Part shown: positions 1-10,140 of the stretch, piece after piece
How positions within the stretch are numbered: position 1 is the first letter of the stretch
How the letters are laid out: every line of letters starts with the position of its first letter
Origin: Trebouxia sp. TZW2008
Taxonomy: Eukaryota; Chlorophyta; Trebouxiophyceae; Trebouxiales; Trebouxiaceae
DNA length: 64,000 nt
Reading direction: 5' to 3'
Assembly: GCA_002118135.1 (NCBI GenBank)
Contig: BDIU01000092.1
Span: 49,015 to 113,014, forward strand
The notes under the pieces: model-generated
The model's database searches: none
Told to the model about the DNA's origin: nothing
The model's input: only the letters and a program-made list of their open reading frames with translations
Made by a program: the position numbers and the translations under genes

Positions 1-54
1 CTGCAAAACTGCAGCAACAACAGCGTAACCTCAGGAATTTTGGGCTGCTGCTTG

Positions 55-661
55 ACGTGCTCAAACCCTGGCAGCATTAGGTCAATGTCCTGCTCCAGTG
101 TAAGAGTTGCTGGGCTCTGTGTGGTGTGCTCAAACTTTTGGCAGCATTCGGTTGATGTGCTGCACCCTTATAACAAGGCCCACGTCACAGAGTCTGTGTT
201 CCAAACTTGATTTGTGATGTGGCCATATTACAAAGCTGTAGCAATCACGAGCTGACTGTCTGTTTGGTCGTCCTGAACCACTGCAGATTTTGACGGTGGG
301 CCTCTGTGTGGTGTGCTCAAACCCTGGCAGCATCAGGTTGATGTGCTGCACCAATATAGCAAAGACCCCATCACAGAGCCTTTGTCCCATTGGCTTTTTG
401 GCTCTGCGATGTGGCTATGTCACAAAGCTGCAGCAATCACTAGCTGACTGTCTGTTTGGTCATCCTGAACCGCTGCAAATATTGATGTTGGGCCTCTGTG
501 TGGTCTGCTCAAACCCTGGCAGCATTAGGCTGATGTGCTGCACTAGTATAACAAGGCCCACATCACAGAGCCTGTGTCCCATAGGCCTTTTGACTCTGTG
601 TTGTGGCCACGTCACAAAGCTGCAGCAATCACTAGCTGACTCTCTGCTTGGCTGTCCCTGA
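55..661. repeat. About 187 bp tandem repeat, 3-4 copies
   Basis: The phrase beginning TGTGTGGTGTGCTCAAAC recurs near 118, 304 and 493, each followed by GGCAGCAT and then by ATCACAGAGCC or a close variant. A partial copy starts near 55. Spacing is 186-190 bp and the copies are diverged by substitutions and small indels. Reading frames that cross the array only mirror the repeat and match nothing I recognise. The array may lie in an intron of the PP2C gene, whose N-terminal exons are not in the window. Confidence 0.85.
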
Positions 662-769
662 CAACAGATAGGGCCAGTGCAAACAGCTACTATGTCTCCA
701 CGCATGAAATCTGCACAAACAAAAAAGGCCAAATGCTGTCACAGCTTGTTGTTGAGGGTGTTGGGAAGC

Positions 770-2195
770 ATGGCAAAGGCATGCGTACAGCTGATGCTAA
801 ATGCCATGCTGTTCAATGCATGTGGCATCAGCTGTCCCCACGCTATTGCTTTGCTGCCTTGCTGGCAAACAGAGCAACTGCAGAGCAGGAAGCAAGCATC
901 TGATAATGGCCTTAGCTATGCCATATATCTGCACAAACAGAAAGACCTGATGGTTAGTCAAGCTGCCCCTTCAAAGCTGACAAACGCAGCAAAGGCATGT
1001 TCGTGACTGATGTCAGACGCAATGCTGTGCAATGCACTTGGTATCAGCTACGCCCATGCTCTTGCTTTGCTGCCTTGCTGGCAAGTAGCAAGACCACAGA
1101 GCAGCAAGCTTGCATCAAGTGATGGCCTTGGCTGTGTCAATGTCTGCACAAACAGAAAGTCCTGATGGTTGGTCAAGCCTACGTTGTTGGTGCTGACAAG
1201 CGCGGCAAACACATGGTCGTGCCTGATGTAGGATGCAATGCTGTGCAATGCATTTGGCATGAGCTATGTGCATGCTCTTGCTTTGCTGCCTTGCTGGCAA
1301 TTAGGAAGATTGCACAGCAGGCACTAAACAATGGCGTTAGCTCTGCATTACAGCTGTGCAAACAGGAAGAGACCTGATGGTCAGTCAAGCCGGCCCTGCA
1401 AATGCTGGGGAGCGTGGTAAAGGCATGCACATAGTTGGTGCTGGATGCAATGCTAAGCAATCCGTCTGGCATCAGCTGTCGTCATGCTGTTGCTTTGCTG
1501 TCTTGCTGGCAAACAGAGAGACCGCAGAGCGGGAAGCAAGCAGCAAACAACGCCTTAGCTATGCCACTGATCTGTGCAGATAGAACGACTTGATGGCTGG
1601 TCAAGCCTGCATTGTGAGCGCTCAGACGCACCGCAAAGGCATGTTCATTGTTGATGCTGGATGCAATGCTGTGCAATGCATTGGGCATGAGCTGTGTCCA
1701 TGCTGTTGCTTTGCTGCCTTGCTGCCAAGTAGCAATATGACAGAGCAGCAAGCCTGCATCAAGTGATGGCCTTAGCTGTGTGAATGTCTGCACAAACAGA
1801 AAGTCCTGTGGTCCGACAAGCCTACATTGCGGGTGCTAACAAGCACACCAAAGGCATCTTTGGGACTGATGTTGGATGCAACGCTGTCCGATGCAATGCT
1901 GTGCAATGCATCTGGTATCAGCTGTCCCCATGCTCTTGCTTTGCTGCCTTGCTGGCAAACAGAGAACATGCAGAGCAGGAAGCAAGCATCAAACAACGCC
2001 TTGGCTATAACATTCGCTTGTGCAAATAGAAAGACCTGATGACCGGTCCAGCCTGCATTGTGAGCGCTCACACGCACAGCATAGGCATTCTTTCAGCTGA
2101 TGACGGCATTTGGCATCATGTTGGCATTTAGTATCAGCTATGTGCACGCTTTGCTGCCTTGCTCGCAAATAGAAAGACTGTAATGCAGAAAGCAT
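770..2195. repeat. About 214 bp tandem repeat, 7 copies
   Basis: The block TTGCTTTGCTGCCTTGCTGG recurs near 846, 1062, 1280, 1490, 1704, 1935 and 2148 (the last shortened), giving spacings of 212-230 bp. Each unit also carries GCAATGCTGTGCAATGCA-like and AACAGAAAGACCTGATGG-like blocks. Short open frames on both strands repeat with the units and are not judged to be genes. There is no similarity in phase to the 187 bp array just upstream. Confidence 0.9.
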
Positions 2196-3159
2196 GCACC
2201 CAATTTTTTTCTACGCCTTGCTGTGGCGCCCAGTTTTTGTCCTGCTTGTCTTGACTCCTTCCCATTCATTGTACTAAGTGTAACAGCTTACACGTGTTGA
2301 CAAAGGTGCTAGGTGTGTGTGCCACAAGTCCTGCCATGCAAGCAATGCCTTGTCTATTGCTTTGCTGGATAGACTAGGGTTGTGCTCCTGCGGCTGGTGC
2401 CCTATCCCATCATTCAGCTGCAGTTGCTGACGCTTCATTGCTTTATTGGTCTTGCCTCTTCTTTCATGGAAAACCTGTAGGGGTGGCTGGAAAGCAGCAT
2501 GATTGCTGTTTTTGTGGAAAGATGCAATCTTGAGAAATCATTTTGGTTGAGCTTCAAAAGTTGCTCAGTAGAAAAGCTGCCATGACTGCAGAAGTGGAAA
2601 TGCTGTTGACAGCCACTTTTTGTTATGTACAAACCCTGAGCTTGATGTTTTTTTTCATGCTGAAAATGTTGCCTGATGTCACTTGCACAGCATGTCCAAT
2701 AGCTTGCGCCTTGGCAACACAGGGCTGGGGTTTGGGTCAGCCCACGCTGTTGTATCCAGTGCTGCTGCACCCTTCTCTTGACAACAGTGGGCCATCTGTA
2801 CAAATCAGGTCCTGCACCAACCATGTCTGCATGCTCTCCGTGGCTCAATCTTGATCTAGCAATTGCTTTGGGCATCACAATAAGGACATCTCGTGCTCAA
2901 CGCTAAGAGCACTGTCTAAGGTTACGATCTGTGACGGTAACTGGCTAGCCTATCAGCAGTTGTGTGCGCTCCATGTGCTTGCAAGAAGAATGAGCATTCA
3001 GAGAAAGTTCAACAGGTCAGTTTCCTCACTAATTCCTCCTACGCAACTGTCAATTGCAATCACCCCCTGAGTGAAGCAAGAAACTGGCCACACTGTATGA
3101 CAGAAGTCTGCAGAATCTCCAACACATTGACAAGCTGACTGAAACAGAGTTCATTGGGT
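2196..3159. other. Unassigned stretch upstream of first PP2C exon
   Basis: There is no recognisable gene or clear tandem repeat here. Open frames of 103 (+) and 147 (-) codons overlap near 2435-2878 and look like chance frames. The PP2C DGHGG-type N-terminal motif was searched for by eye and not found. The stretch is probably intronic or 5' sequence of the PP2C gene. Confidence 0.4.
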
Positions 3160-3384
3160 TTTGCAGAATCTCAAGAAGGCTGAAGCTTTGAGCCATGGCA
3201 TAAATATGGCTGTGTTTTGGCTGGATCCATTGAAAAAGCTGAGCCTTTGAGCATGCAGCCGGCTCTTATCAAAGGCTACTTCTGCAATTGTCTTTGTGGC
3301 TCAATGCCAATGCTTGTGCTGTCTCCAACACTAAGGCTCAAGTCCTGCTGCATCCAGCTTTCCATTGTTTTTGTGTGTTTGCAG
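3160..3384 (+). repeat. Two decayed copies of the 5' end of PP2C exon 3385-3470
   Basis: Sequence resembling the exon start (encoding IEKAEPLS) occurs near 3168 and 3222, before the functional copy at 3385. The copy near 3168 follows a TTTTGCAG acceptor-like site. Both diverge after about 40-60 bp and cannot encode the full exon. Confidence 0.7.
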
Positions 3385-6300
3385 AGTCCATTGAGAAGGC
3401 TGAACCTTTGAGCAATGCTGCCAACTCCTACCGGGGGCCTTCTGCTGGTTGCACTGCAGTTGTTGCACTGGTATACCTCTTCTTCCGCCCCTCTGCTTCT
3501 TCCTCTGCTGTCTTCCTTCAAATCTGCCTTTCCTGTTAGCTTAAAGTGACCATCGCACATGCAGCTATGTCAATCTGCCTTCCATCTTACAGCTGCGCCA
3601 CTGCCATGCTTGTTTGCAACGTTTATTTCATGCTGTTTTGGGGCTCTTCTGTCATGTCAACGTCATAGGACTCTGTGCTGTGTCTATAAGCAGCATGTGC
3701 TGTGTCTACAAGCAGCAAATGAGGTTGCAGCAACAATGGTGTCAAGCATCGTCGCATTCTTGCCAAGCTCATTCAAATTCTGTCAAGTGCCATGCATGGT
3801 GCACCACTGTAAAGTATTACTAGCTGGCATATGTGCTTTCACCCTCAGTCTCGAGTCTAAGCATCCATTCAAAGTTGATGACTTTCTGCAGATGCATGGA
3901 GACCAGCTTTTGGTGGCAAATGCTGGGGACTCCCGCTGCGTGGTGTCTGAGAACGGCAAAGCTGTGCCAATGTCCTTTGACCACAAGCCCACTGATGCAG
4001 CAGAGCACAGTCGTATCATCAAGGTAACTTTCCACTGTCAACTTTTGTGTTGGCGGCTCAATTGCAAGCGCTTCACTCATTGCACCCAAAACCGTATCTG
4101 TGAGGAGAAGGCCACTGTTGCAGCAGAGAACAGCCGTATCATCAAGGTGAGTTGCCATTGTCCTCATATATGACTGTTACTCAACTGCAAATTTGGTTTC
4201 ATAGTAGTCAAGCCCTCTGATGCAGCAGAGCACAGCCGTGTAATCAAGATAGGTTGCTGTTGCCATTGTTCACCTCTGCTGCTCAATTCAGAAAGTTCCT
4301 GCAATGTGATTGATATTGCTGGTATTGGAACAGTCGTAAAGTCTAGCAACATAGCAACTGGATGCCTTTGATGCCCAAGCAGTCGCCATTGCACAACATG
4401 TGCCGTTGTTGCTGCGCATTTTGAGAGACGTGATCTCAGACTTGTCCACAGCAATGCTCTGACCAATGACAAATAGGATGTTGCAACATCTGCGTGACTC
4501 ATGTTGTGTGTCATGCAGGCCGGCGGATATGTAATGGATGGGCGAGTCAGTGGCATCCTCAATCTGTCTCATGCCATTGAAGACATGGAGTACAAACAGA
4601 GAAACCACCTGTCAGCTGCACGAATCATGTCCTATGTCATGCAGGCTGGAGGTTGTGTAATGGATGGGCAAGTCAACGGCAGTCTGAATCTGTATCGTGC
4701 TGTTGGTGACATAAAATACAAACGACAGGCCACCTGTCAGCTGCACGACTGATCCCTTGTGTCATGCAGGCTGGAGATTATATAATGGCCAGCCGAGGAA
4801 ACAGCAGCCTGAATCTGTCTCGTGCCATTGGTGACATTCATTGGTGATATGGAACACAAACAGACCAGCCACCTGTCAGCTGCATGACTGATAATATGTC
4901 ATGCAGGCTGGAGGTTACGTGATGGATGGGCGAGTGAACGGCAGTCTGAATCTTTCTCGTGCCATCGGAGATATGGAATACAAACAGACAAGCCATCTGT
5001 CAGCGGCTGAACAAGCCGTGACAGCTTCCCCAGATGTGCACCAAATCCAACTTGGGCCTTCTTTTGAGTTCATGATCCTGGCATGTGATGGCATTTGGGA
5101 CGTCCTCAGCAATCAACAGGTTAGACATATCAGCAATGAACAACAACAGACGATGACAATCAACATGACCATGATGATGCTTCATGGTAATGGCACTGAT
5201 GACAGCGTTCCCACATGTACACCAAAGTTTGATTTGGGACCTCTTTTGCGTTCATGATCCTGGCATGTGACGGCCTTTTGGACGCTGTCAGCAATCAGCA
5301 GGTCAGACACATAAGCATTTGATACAAACACAGATAATGATCATGTGAATTGTGCTCACAACCATAATGGTACTGGTGATAGCTTTCCTAGGTATGCACC
5401 AGATCCAACTTGGCTTGTCTTTTGAGTTCATGATTCTGGCATGTGACGGCATTTGGGATGTCCTCAGCAATCAGCAGGTATTGAGCAGTGAAAGTCAACA
5501 CACAATGACAATCAAGTGATAGTCATGCTGAGACTGATGATTGCCTCCCACATGTGTAACAAATCCAACTTAGCCCCTCTTTTGAGTTCATGATCCTGGC
5601 ATGTGATGACATACGCGATGTTCTCAGCAGGCAGCAGGTCAGACACATCAGCAGAGGATCACAATAATGGATGATGATGATCACAATAATGGATGATGAT
5701 CATCACACCAACAATTACACAATTACTAATGGTCACATCCAGCCCCTGTCAAGCAGGCTTCGTGCTTGTTGCAGTCTGAACAAGTTGCCTGATGTTTGTT
5801 GCGATTTCACCTTCTCGCCTCAAGGCACACGAGCAAAGATCAGCAGAGCACTTAGCAATATTTGAGACACAATCCCTGCTATTTGTCATCTTCTGGTCAT
5901 TGCTTGCTGCAGTCCTACTGGGACCATTGGTAAAAGTGGCAGTTCCAGCTTCTTGTCTCATGATGCATGAGCAAAGAGAAGCAGACTGTTCAGCAGGATT
6001 GTGAGTCCCCAACCCTGTTAGACAATCCTGATGTTCTCTGCTTGTTGCAGTCATGAGAGAAGCTGTGATTGCTGCATGATCAATGGCCTGAGTTGTAGCA
6101 ACAGCGACCTGTTTTGTACATGTAACATTGCCCCTCTCTTGGGTTCTGGTGCGTGTTGACATCTGCTGAGAGGAATGTCACCGATGCCACCGTGCCCTTA
6201 ACCCTAAATATATGCCACCATGCCCTAGACCCTAAATATAGCAATGTGTCCAATGCCACTATGCCCAGAGGTCAACAGAATGACCTGGGTCTGTTGGGTA

Positions 6301-6950
6301 CCGCATCCAACAAACACCTCAATTGTAGATTCAAGAAGCATTGTATTTATGTAATACACTGTTGCTACCTGGACAAGATTCAAGAAGGAATAAATTTTTA
6401 TGGTACACTGTTGCTACCTGGACAGACAACTCACCACCTGCTGTCTTGTTGTGACTGGCCAGCTAGTGGTGAGAGGCTCTGGTCAGACATGACGCGACCT
6501 ATTGTCATGTTGTCACTGGCTCGTCACTGGTGCTTGAATCTCATCAAAATCCTGTCTTGACCTATGTTGTGCGTGAATAGTGGTGGCTGAGCCACACACA
6601 TGCATCACCTCTGCAGAACTCTGCTTAATAAACAATCAAAGCAGATTGCGCCAATGTGCTTTGCAGGCTGTAGGCTTTGTGAGGGATCATCTATTGTGCT
6701 TAAAGTTTGTCAATCTGCTTTGCAGGCCGTAGATTTTGTAAGGGAGCGTTTGCTGGAGGGTCAGAGTGCCAAGTACGTGTCCGAGAGCGTGTGCGACCAC
6801 TGCCTAGCCAAGGACACAGGCGGAACTGGCATTGGCTGTGACAACATGTCCATCATGATTGTCATCTTCAAAAAGTTCACCAAGTTTGACTCAGCACACC
6901 AAGAGCGAGTTCAGGCAGCCTCCATGAGCGGTGGAGATCTGTACTCTTAG
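3385..6950 (+). CDS. PP2C-type protein phosphatase, C-terminal two thirds
   Basis: Metal-dependent Ser/Thr phosphatase of the PPM/PP2C family. Four exons join in frame: 3385-3470, 3892-4023, 4907-5119 and 6726-6950 (TAG). They encode in order a [12 protein letters not shown] strand, the [14 protein letters not shown] core, the [13 protein letters not shown] segment, [21 protein letters not shown], the metal-binding [13 protein letters not shown], and [14 protein letters not shown] followed by a short tail. These match the family closely, including Asp residues that bind Mn/Mg. The N-terminal third with the DGHGG motif is not visible; it lies upstream of the window, or the gene is truncated. 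Every intron carries decayed copies of adjacent exon edges. The gene ends convergent with the CHMP1 gene. The start of the protein is therefore unknown, and the substrate cannot be inferred. Confidence 0.9.
4084..4250 (+). repeat. Two decayed copies of the 3' end of PP2C exon 3892-4023
   Basis: The exon tail encoding AAEHSRIIK plus donor recurs at about 4105-4147 (with AAG|GTGAGT) and 4209-4248 (AAG followed by ATAGG, donor lost). The copies lie only downstream of the intact exon. Confidence 0.85.
4510..4906 (+). repeat. Three decayed copies of the 5' part of PP2C exon 4907-5119
   Basis: The segment encoding [22 protein letters not shown] and the start of the following linker recurs from about 4519, 4645 and 4769, each preceded by a TCATGCAG acceptor. 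Copies one and two are 126 bp apart and stay open in one frame; copy three is frameshifted by a small duplication. The functional exon is the last copy. Confidence 0.92.
5190..5640 (+). repeat. Three decayed copies of the 3' part of PP2C exon 4907-5119
   Basis: Sequence matching the [19 protein letters not shown] segment and its GT donor recurs near 5205-5300, 5390-5478 and 5555-5638. One copy has lost frame, one keeps the coding sense, and one carries substitutions ([11 protein letters not shown]). All are downstream of the intact exon. Confidence 0.92.
6170..6440. repeat. Short direct repeats in PP2C intron
   Basis: Two small duplications are seen. GCCACCRTGCCCT...CCCTAAATATA occurs twice within about 6178-6245. 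GATTCAAGAAG followed by a block ending ACACTGTTGCTACCTGGACA occurs twice within about 6326-6425. Both are noncoding. Confidence 0.65.
6664..6725 (+). repeat. Decayed copy of the 5' end of the last PP2C exon
   Basis: TTTGCAG followed by sequence encoding AVGFVRD lies about 60 bp before the functional TTTGCAG and AVDFVRE of the last exon. Confidence 0.8.
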
Positions 6951-7781
6951 CAATCAAAGCCCTCGCACATGTGTACTCAAGTGGGAGGGTTTTCGAAAGT
7001 TGGACATTTGAATAAGGACCTTGGTGCCTATGCCGGTGCCTCGCAGGATGCATTTTGCAGTTATAGGTCGGCTGGGACAGGGATGTCTGGGCCACAAATT
7101 CGTTGCTCAATAGGGCATGGCAGAGCTATGGCATGCAACGCCTTGTCAGCTCGCCATGCTGTGAGCATGCGCTTTGCACGCTGTGCCAGAATGGCTTTGA
7201 GAGGCATTAGATAGTCAGCAGACAGAAGCAGCCTTTGTGTGTCATGTGTCAGGGAAAGAGCATGTTCTGGAGGATTCTTTTGCTACAAGTTGCTGCATGA
7301 GGGCCTCCTGCTTTGCAAAATTCTTGCTGGATGATTGCAGTAGCACAGTTGGTAATTTGCTCTTTGTTTGCTTGTTGCTCGTCATTATTCGTTGAACGTA
7401 ATCATTTGACCATCTCCAGAGCCTCATGAAAATGACCCTGCAGACACGTGTGAGCCGCACTTATCCATTTATGCACGCTGTGCGCAATGTCATGCAATCA
7501 TTGCTTGGATGTACGATAATGCCACACACTTGCAAGAGCAATCATGTGCGAAAACTTACGAATGCTTGAGCTTTGATGGGGGCAAGCGACTATAATGATA
7601 CACTGCTTTTTGGTTTGATTGTGCATGACTCCGTCCTGCCTAACCCAAGGCAGCAAACTGTACTCAGACAACATTATGGCTGAAGCTCCCAAAGCAGTAA
7701 CGTCAATGTTGGTCAGATATGTTCAAATCTGCTGTTGCGCATTGATACAGTGGAAACATTATATATTTTACAACTTAAAGA
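6951..7781. other. Convergent intergenic region, PP2C to CHMP1
   Basis: This 831 bp stretch holds the 3' flanks of both convergent genes. No gene, array or mobile element is recognised. A TGTAA (minus strand, rc of TTACA at about 7768) lies shortly after the CHMP1 stop; it resembles the green-algal polyadenylation signal but is close to the stop, so it may be chance. Confidence 0.5.
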
Positions 7782-8396
7782 TCACTTGCCCCTCAACTGA
7801 GCAAGCCTTGAACTCAAGTCGGTGTCAGGATCAACAGCTGCTTGCTGTTGCTGCGCTGCTGCAGGTTGGTGCTGTGCTGCGTTTGGCAGACCTAGATTGA
7901 CCTCTAAACCATGCTCATCAGCCACTTGCTGCAGCAACGTGTTGACATCGTCCTCTGGAGTGGACATGGCTGCTTGTGCATTCATAGCATTCTGGACAAA
8001 CTCTGACTGCACATCCAGATTCTCAAACTGACGCTCAAACTGATCCATGGTGCTTGCTACTTGGTCCAGGTTGTTGCGTGCCAGTGCTTGATCCAGTGCC
8101 TTGACAATGCCTGCCATGCTTTTGTTGATGACTGACATCTTCGCTTGTGTGTCCAACCGGCTAACAACAGCATCCAGCCTTGAGGATAGTCTGAGGTAGT
8201 TCAAGGTTTCTGTCTTCTTTCTGATGGCGTTTTGAGCATAGATTTTGGCTCCGTCCATGTTGCCTTTCTCTATAGCTTTCTTGACTTTGAGCTTCTCAGC
8301 CTTTTCTTCCTTCTCGCACTTCTTTGATTGCCTGACAAGCTGTTTGCTGGTGAACTTCAGGTTGAAGATTTGGTCCATCAGCTTATCGCCCGCCAT
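7782..8396 (-). CDS. CHMP1: ESCRT-III subunit CHMP1/Did2 (Vps46)
   Basis: A 204-residue Snf7-family protein that acts late in ESCRT-III membrane scission (multivesicular bodies, cytokinesis) by recruiting Vps4 and its cofactors. The start at 8396 ([20 protein letters not shown]) fits the family better than an in-frame ATG 48 bp upstream. The basic N-terminal helices ([22 protein letters not shown]) and the acidic C-terminal half are as expected. The extreme C-terminus, [12 protein letters not shown], is a canonical MIM1 motif for Vps4 MIT binding. A Gln/Ala-rich linker precedes it. The gene is a single exon, unusual among these intron-rich neighbours, which could reflect retroposition (inference). 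It is divergent from the TPR gene and convergent with PP2C. Confidence 0.95.
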   Translation of the reverse strand: MAGDKLMDQIFNLKFTSKQLVRQSKKCEKEEKAEKLKVKKAIEKGNMDGAKIYAQNAIRKKTETLNYLRLSSRLDAVVSRLDTQAKMSVINKSMAGIVKALDQALARNNLDQVASTMDQFERQFENLDVQSEFVQNAMNAQAAMSTPEDDVNTLLQQVADEHGLEVNLGLPNAAQHQPAAAQQQQAAVDPDTDLSSRLAQLRGK

Positions 8397-8851
8397 AGTG
8401 TGTACTGCTGTGACGCTTACAGGGTTGATAGGCGGTTGCAACACAGCAGCGTTGGCCTCAGGTTCGTGCCAGATGCTTCAGAGCGATCGGTTGCAAAGCA
8501 CAGCAAGCTATTCCACGCTCTGAATGGCAACAGCAGAGCAGCAAGGATGTCACTTGAGACGTAAAGACGAGGACTGTCAACGGTGCAGCTGTCTGCAGGC
8601 TGCTCAGCACGTCCACCTTCCCAGCGAAGCCAAGTGAAGGCAGGTGGCAGTGAAGAAGAAGAACAATCGAGCCTTACAAAAGTCGATTGACGAACGAGAA
8701 GCTGCTTTGCGCATCTGACTGTGTCCAAGCTCAACTCAAAGCAGATCGCAGAGCATTCATTCAGGGCGCGATCCAGTCGATTTAGCGAGTTCTGAACATC
8801 TACATAGCCACATAAATTTTGGCTTGTGGGGCTGTGCAGAAGCAAGACGGC
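8397..8851. promoter_or_regulatory. Divergent promoter region, CHMP1 / TPR gene
   Basis: 455 bp separate the two divergent start codons, so both promoters and 5' UTRs should lie here. No TATA box or operator is clear. Open frames over it (for example 8417-8866 minus) are not recognised. Confidence 0.5.
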
Positions 8852-9600
8852 ATGTCTTGCATACACACTTTTCAGCTTTCACCCTCTGCAGCCGTTTCGC
8901 GGCCTTGGCGACCGTCTGCTTGCAGCCATCGGGCTTTCTCGACGCAGCCGGCAAAGCGTACTTCTGTCCATTCTCGCAGACCGTCAACGACACGACATAT
9001 ATGCCGATGTTCAGCAGAGGGGCGCGCACAGCCGGAGCAAGCTTCTGGCGCGATTGCTTTGGGGCTGAAAGCATATGAGAAGCAAGACTATAGCGAAGCT
9101 ATACACCTCTTCAAGCAAGCGCTGACGCTGCCAGGGACTGGTTTGAAACAGTATAGGTGCGACCTTCGCATAGCTTGATCAGCACTATCTCTTGGAATGA
9201 GTAAAGCTCAAGCTGGTGTATGGTCTGGGTTTTCTCACAAAAGTGTATGACAGGCCAACCACTGTGACCGTCATTGGCAGCCAGTCTTACACCAAGAGCG
9301 AATGCAATGTAATACAGGGACAAACCAGCACTTCCAAGTGATGGCGAGAAGATCTCGGCGTTCTACAATATAGCGTGTTGCTTGTCCAGAACAGGCAACA
9401 CCAACGATGGTTTGATGGCGTTGTTTGAAGCTTTACAGATGGGCTATGAGGACTTTGATCAGATACGACAAGATCCTGACTTAGAGGGTCTCAGAAAAGA
9501 CAGCAAGTTTGAACCCCTTTTGCAGCGCTTTCAAAAAGTCAACCGCAAAAACATGCTGCAGAACTTCTTTGAGAATGTGAGGAACCCTCAGCAGAAGTGA
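8852..9600 (+). CDS. Chloroplast-type TPR protein, LPA1/REP27-like
   Basis: Two exons, 8852-9156 and 9318-9600, joined by a 161 bp intron that splits an Arg codon (AG|G), give 195 residues. The first 65 or so residues are rich in Ser, Arg and Ala with few acidic residues, like a chloroplast transit peptide. A TPR helix pair follows (ALGLKAYEKQDYSEAIHLF), then AFYNIACCLSRTGNTNDG and a module GYEDFDQIRQDPDLEGLRKD. This arrangement is typical of small plastid TPR proteins related to LPA1/REP27, which help photosystem II assembly or D1 repair. The family assignment is from memory of motif pattern, so the role is inferred. Unlike neighbouring genes its intron carries no exon copies. The start at 8852 is the first ATG in the frame. 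Confidence 0.8.
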
Positions 9601-10140
9601 TTCTTTGCATTGCTGAGAGCCTTTTTCACCTATCAATTCATGTTTCGTATTGAGTTTCATCTACCTACAAGCTGAGGAGACATTGCAGGCCAGCGCATGC
9701 TGAGTTCTGGACATGTGCCATTGACATGCTTCCACAGACAGAATCGCCTTGATGCAAGCACGCATCATTCATTGTCTGCATTATTTCTTGTCCGTGTCAT
9801 GCTGAGTTGAACATGAAAGTCCCAGTGGTAGATTCATTGCAGAGCAGTATATGCTGAGTTCTGGATGTTGCCACTGGCATGTGTTCCGCAGACTGCAGGT
9901 GCCTCAAAGCTGTCATGTCCAGATATCCTCCGCGTCTCAAAGCAAGCATTAGCAACTTGCATCTATTCATATACTTGACTGTACCATTCAGTTCTTGTGT
10001 TGACCTAGGTCATTGCTGGTCAGGTTGTCGAAGCATGCTGAGGGTTTGCTTCCAGCCAACAAGACTGTGCTGGCTGTCACAGTGGTGTTTGGACAATCAA
10101 ACAGATAGATGTTTGCCTACTCTCTGACAGCTTAGTTGAG
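9601..10140. repeat. Gene-free region with a two-copy repeat of about 153 bp
   Basis: CATGCTGAGTTCTGGA and the following CCAYTGRCATGYKTYCRCAGAC-like block occur near 9697 and 9850. The rest holds nothing recognised. The region separates the convergent TPR gene and the putative last CDC45 exon. Confidence 0.6.

Noticed and set aside
1..2195. Tandem small genes on either strand
   Set aside because: The short frames repeat with the 187 and 214 bp units, vary in start and stop and have no family match.
4510..5640. Independent extra PP2C genes
   Set aside because: The copies are partial, edge-limited and lack the rest of the domain, so they are exon-edge duplicates within one gene.
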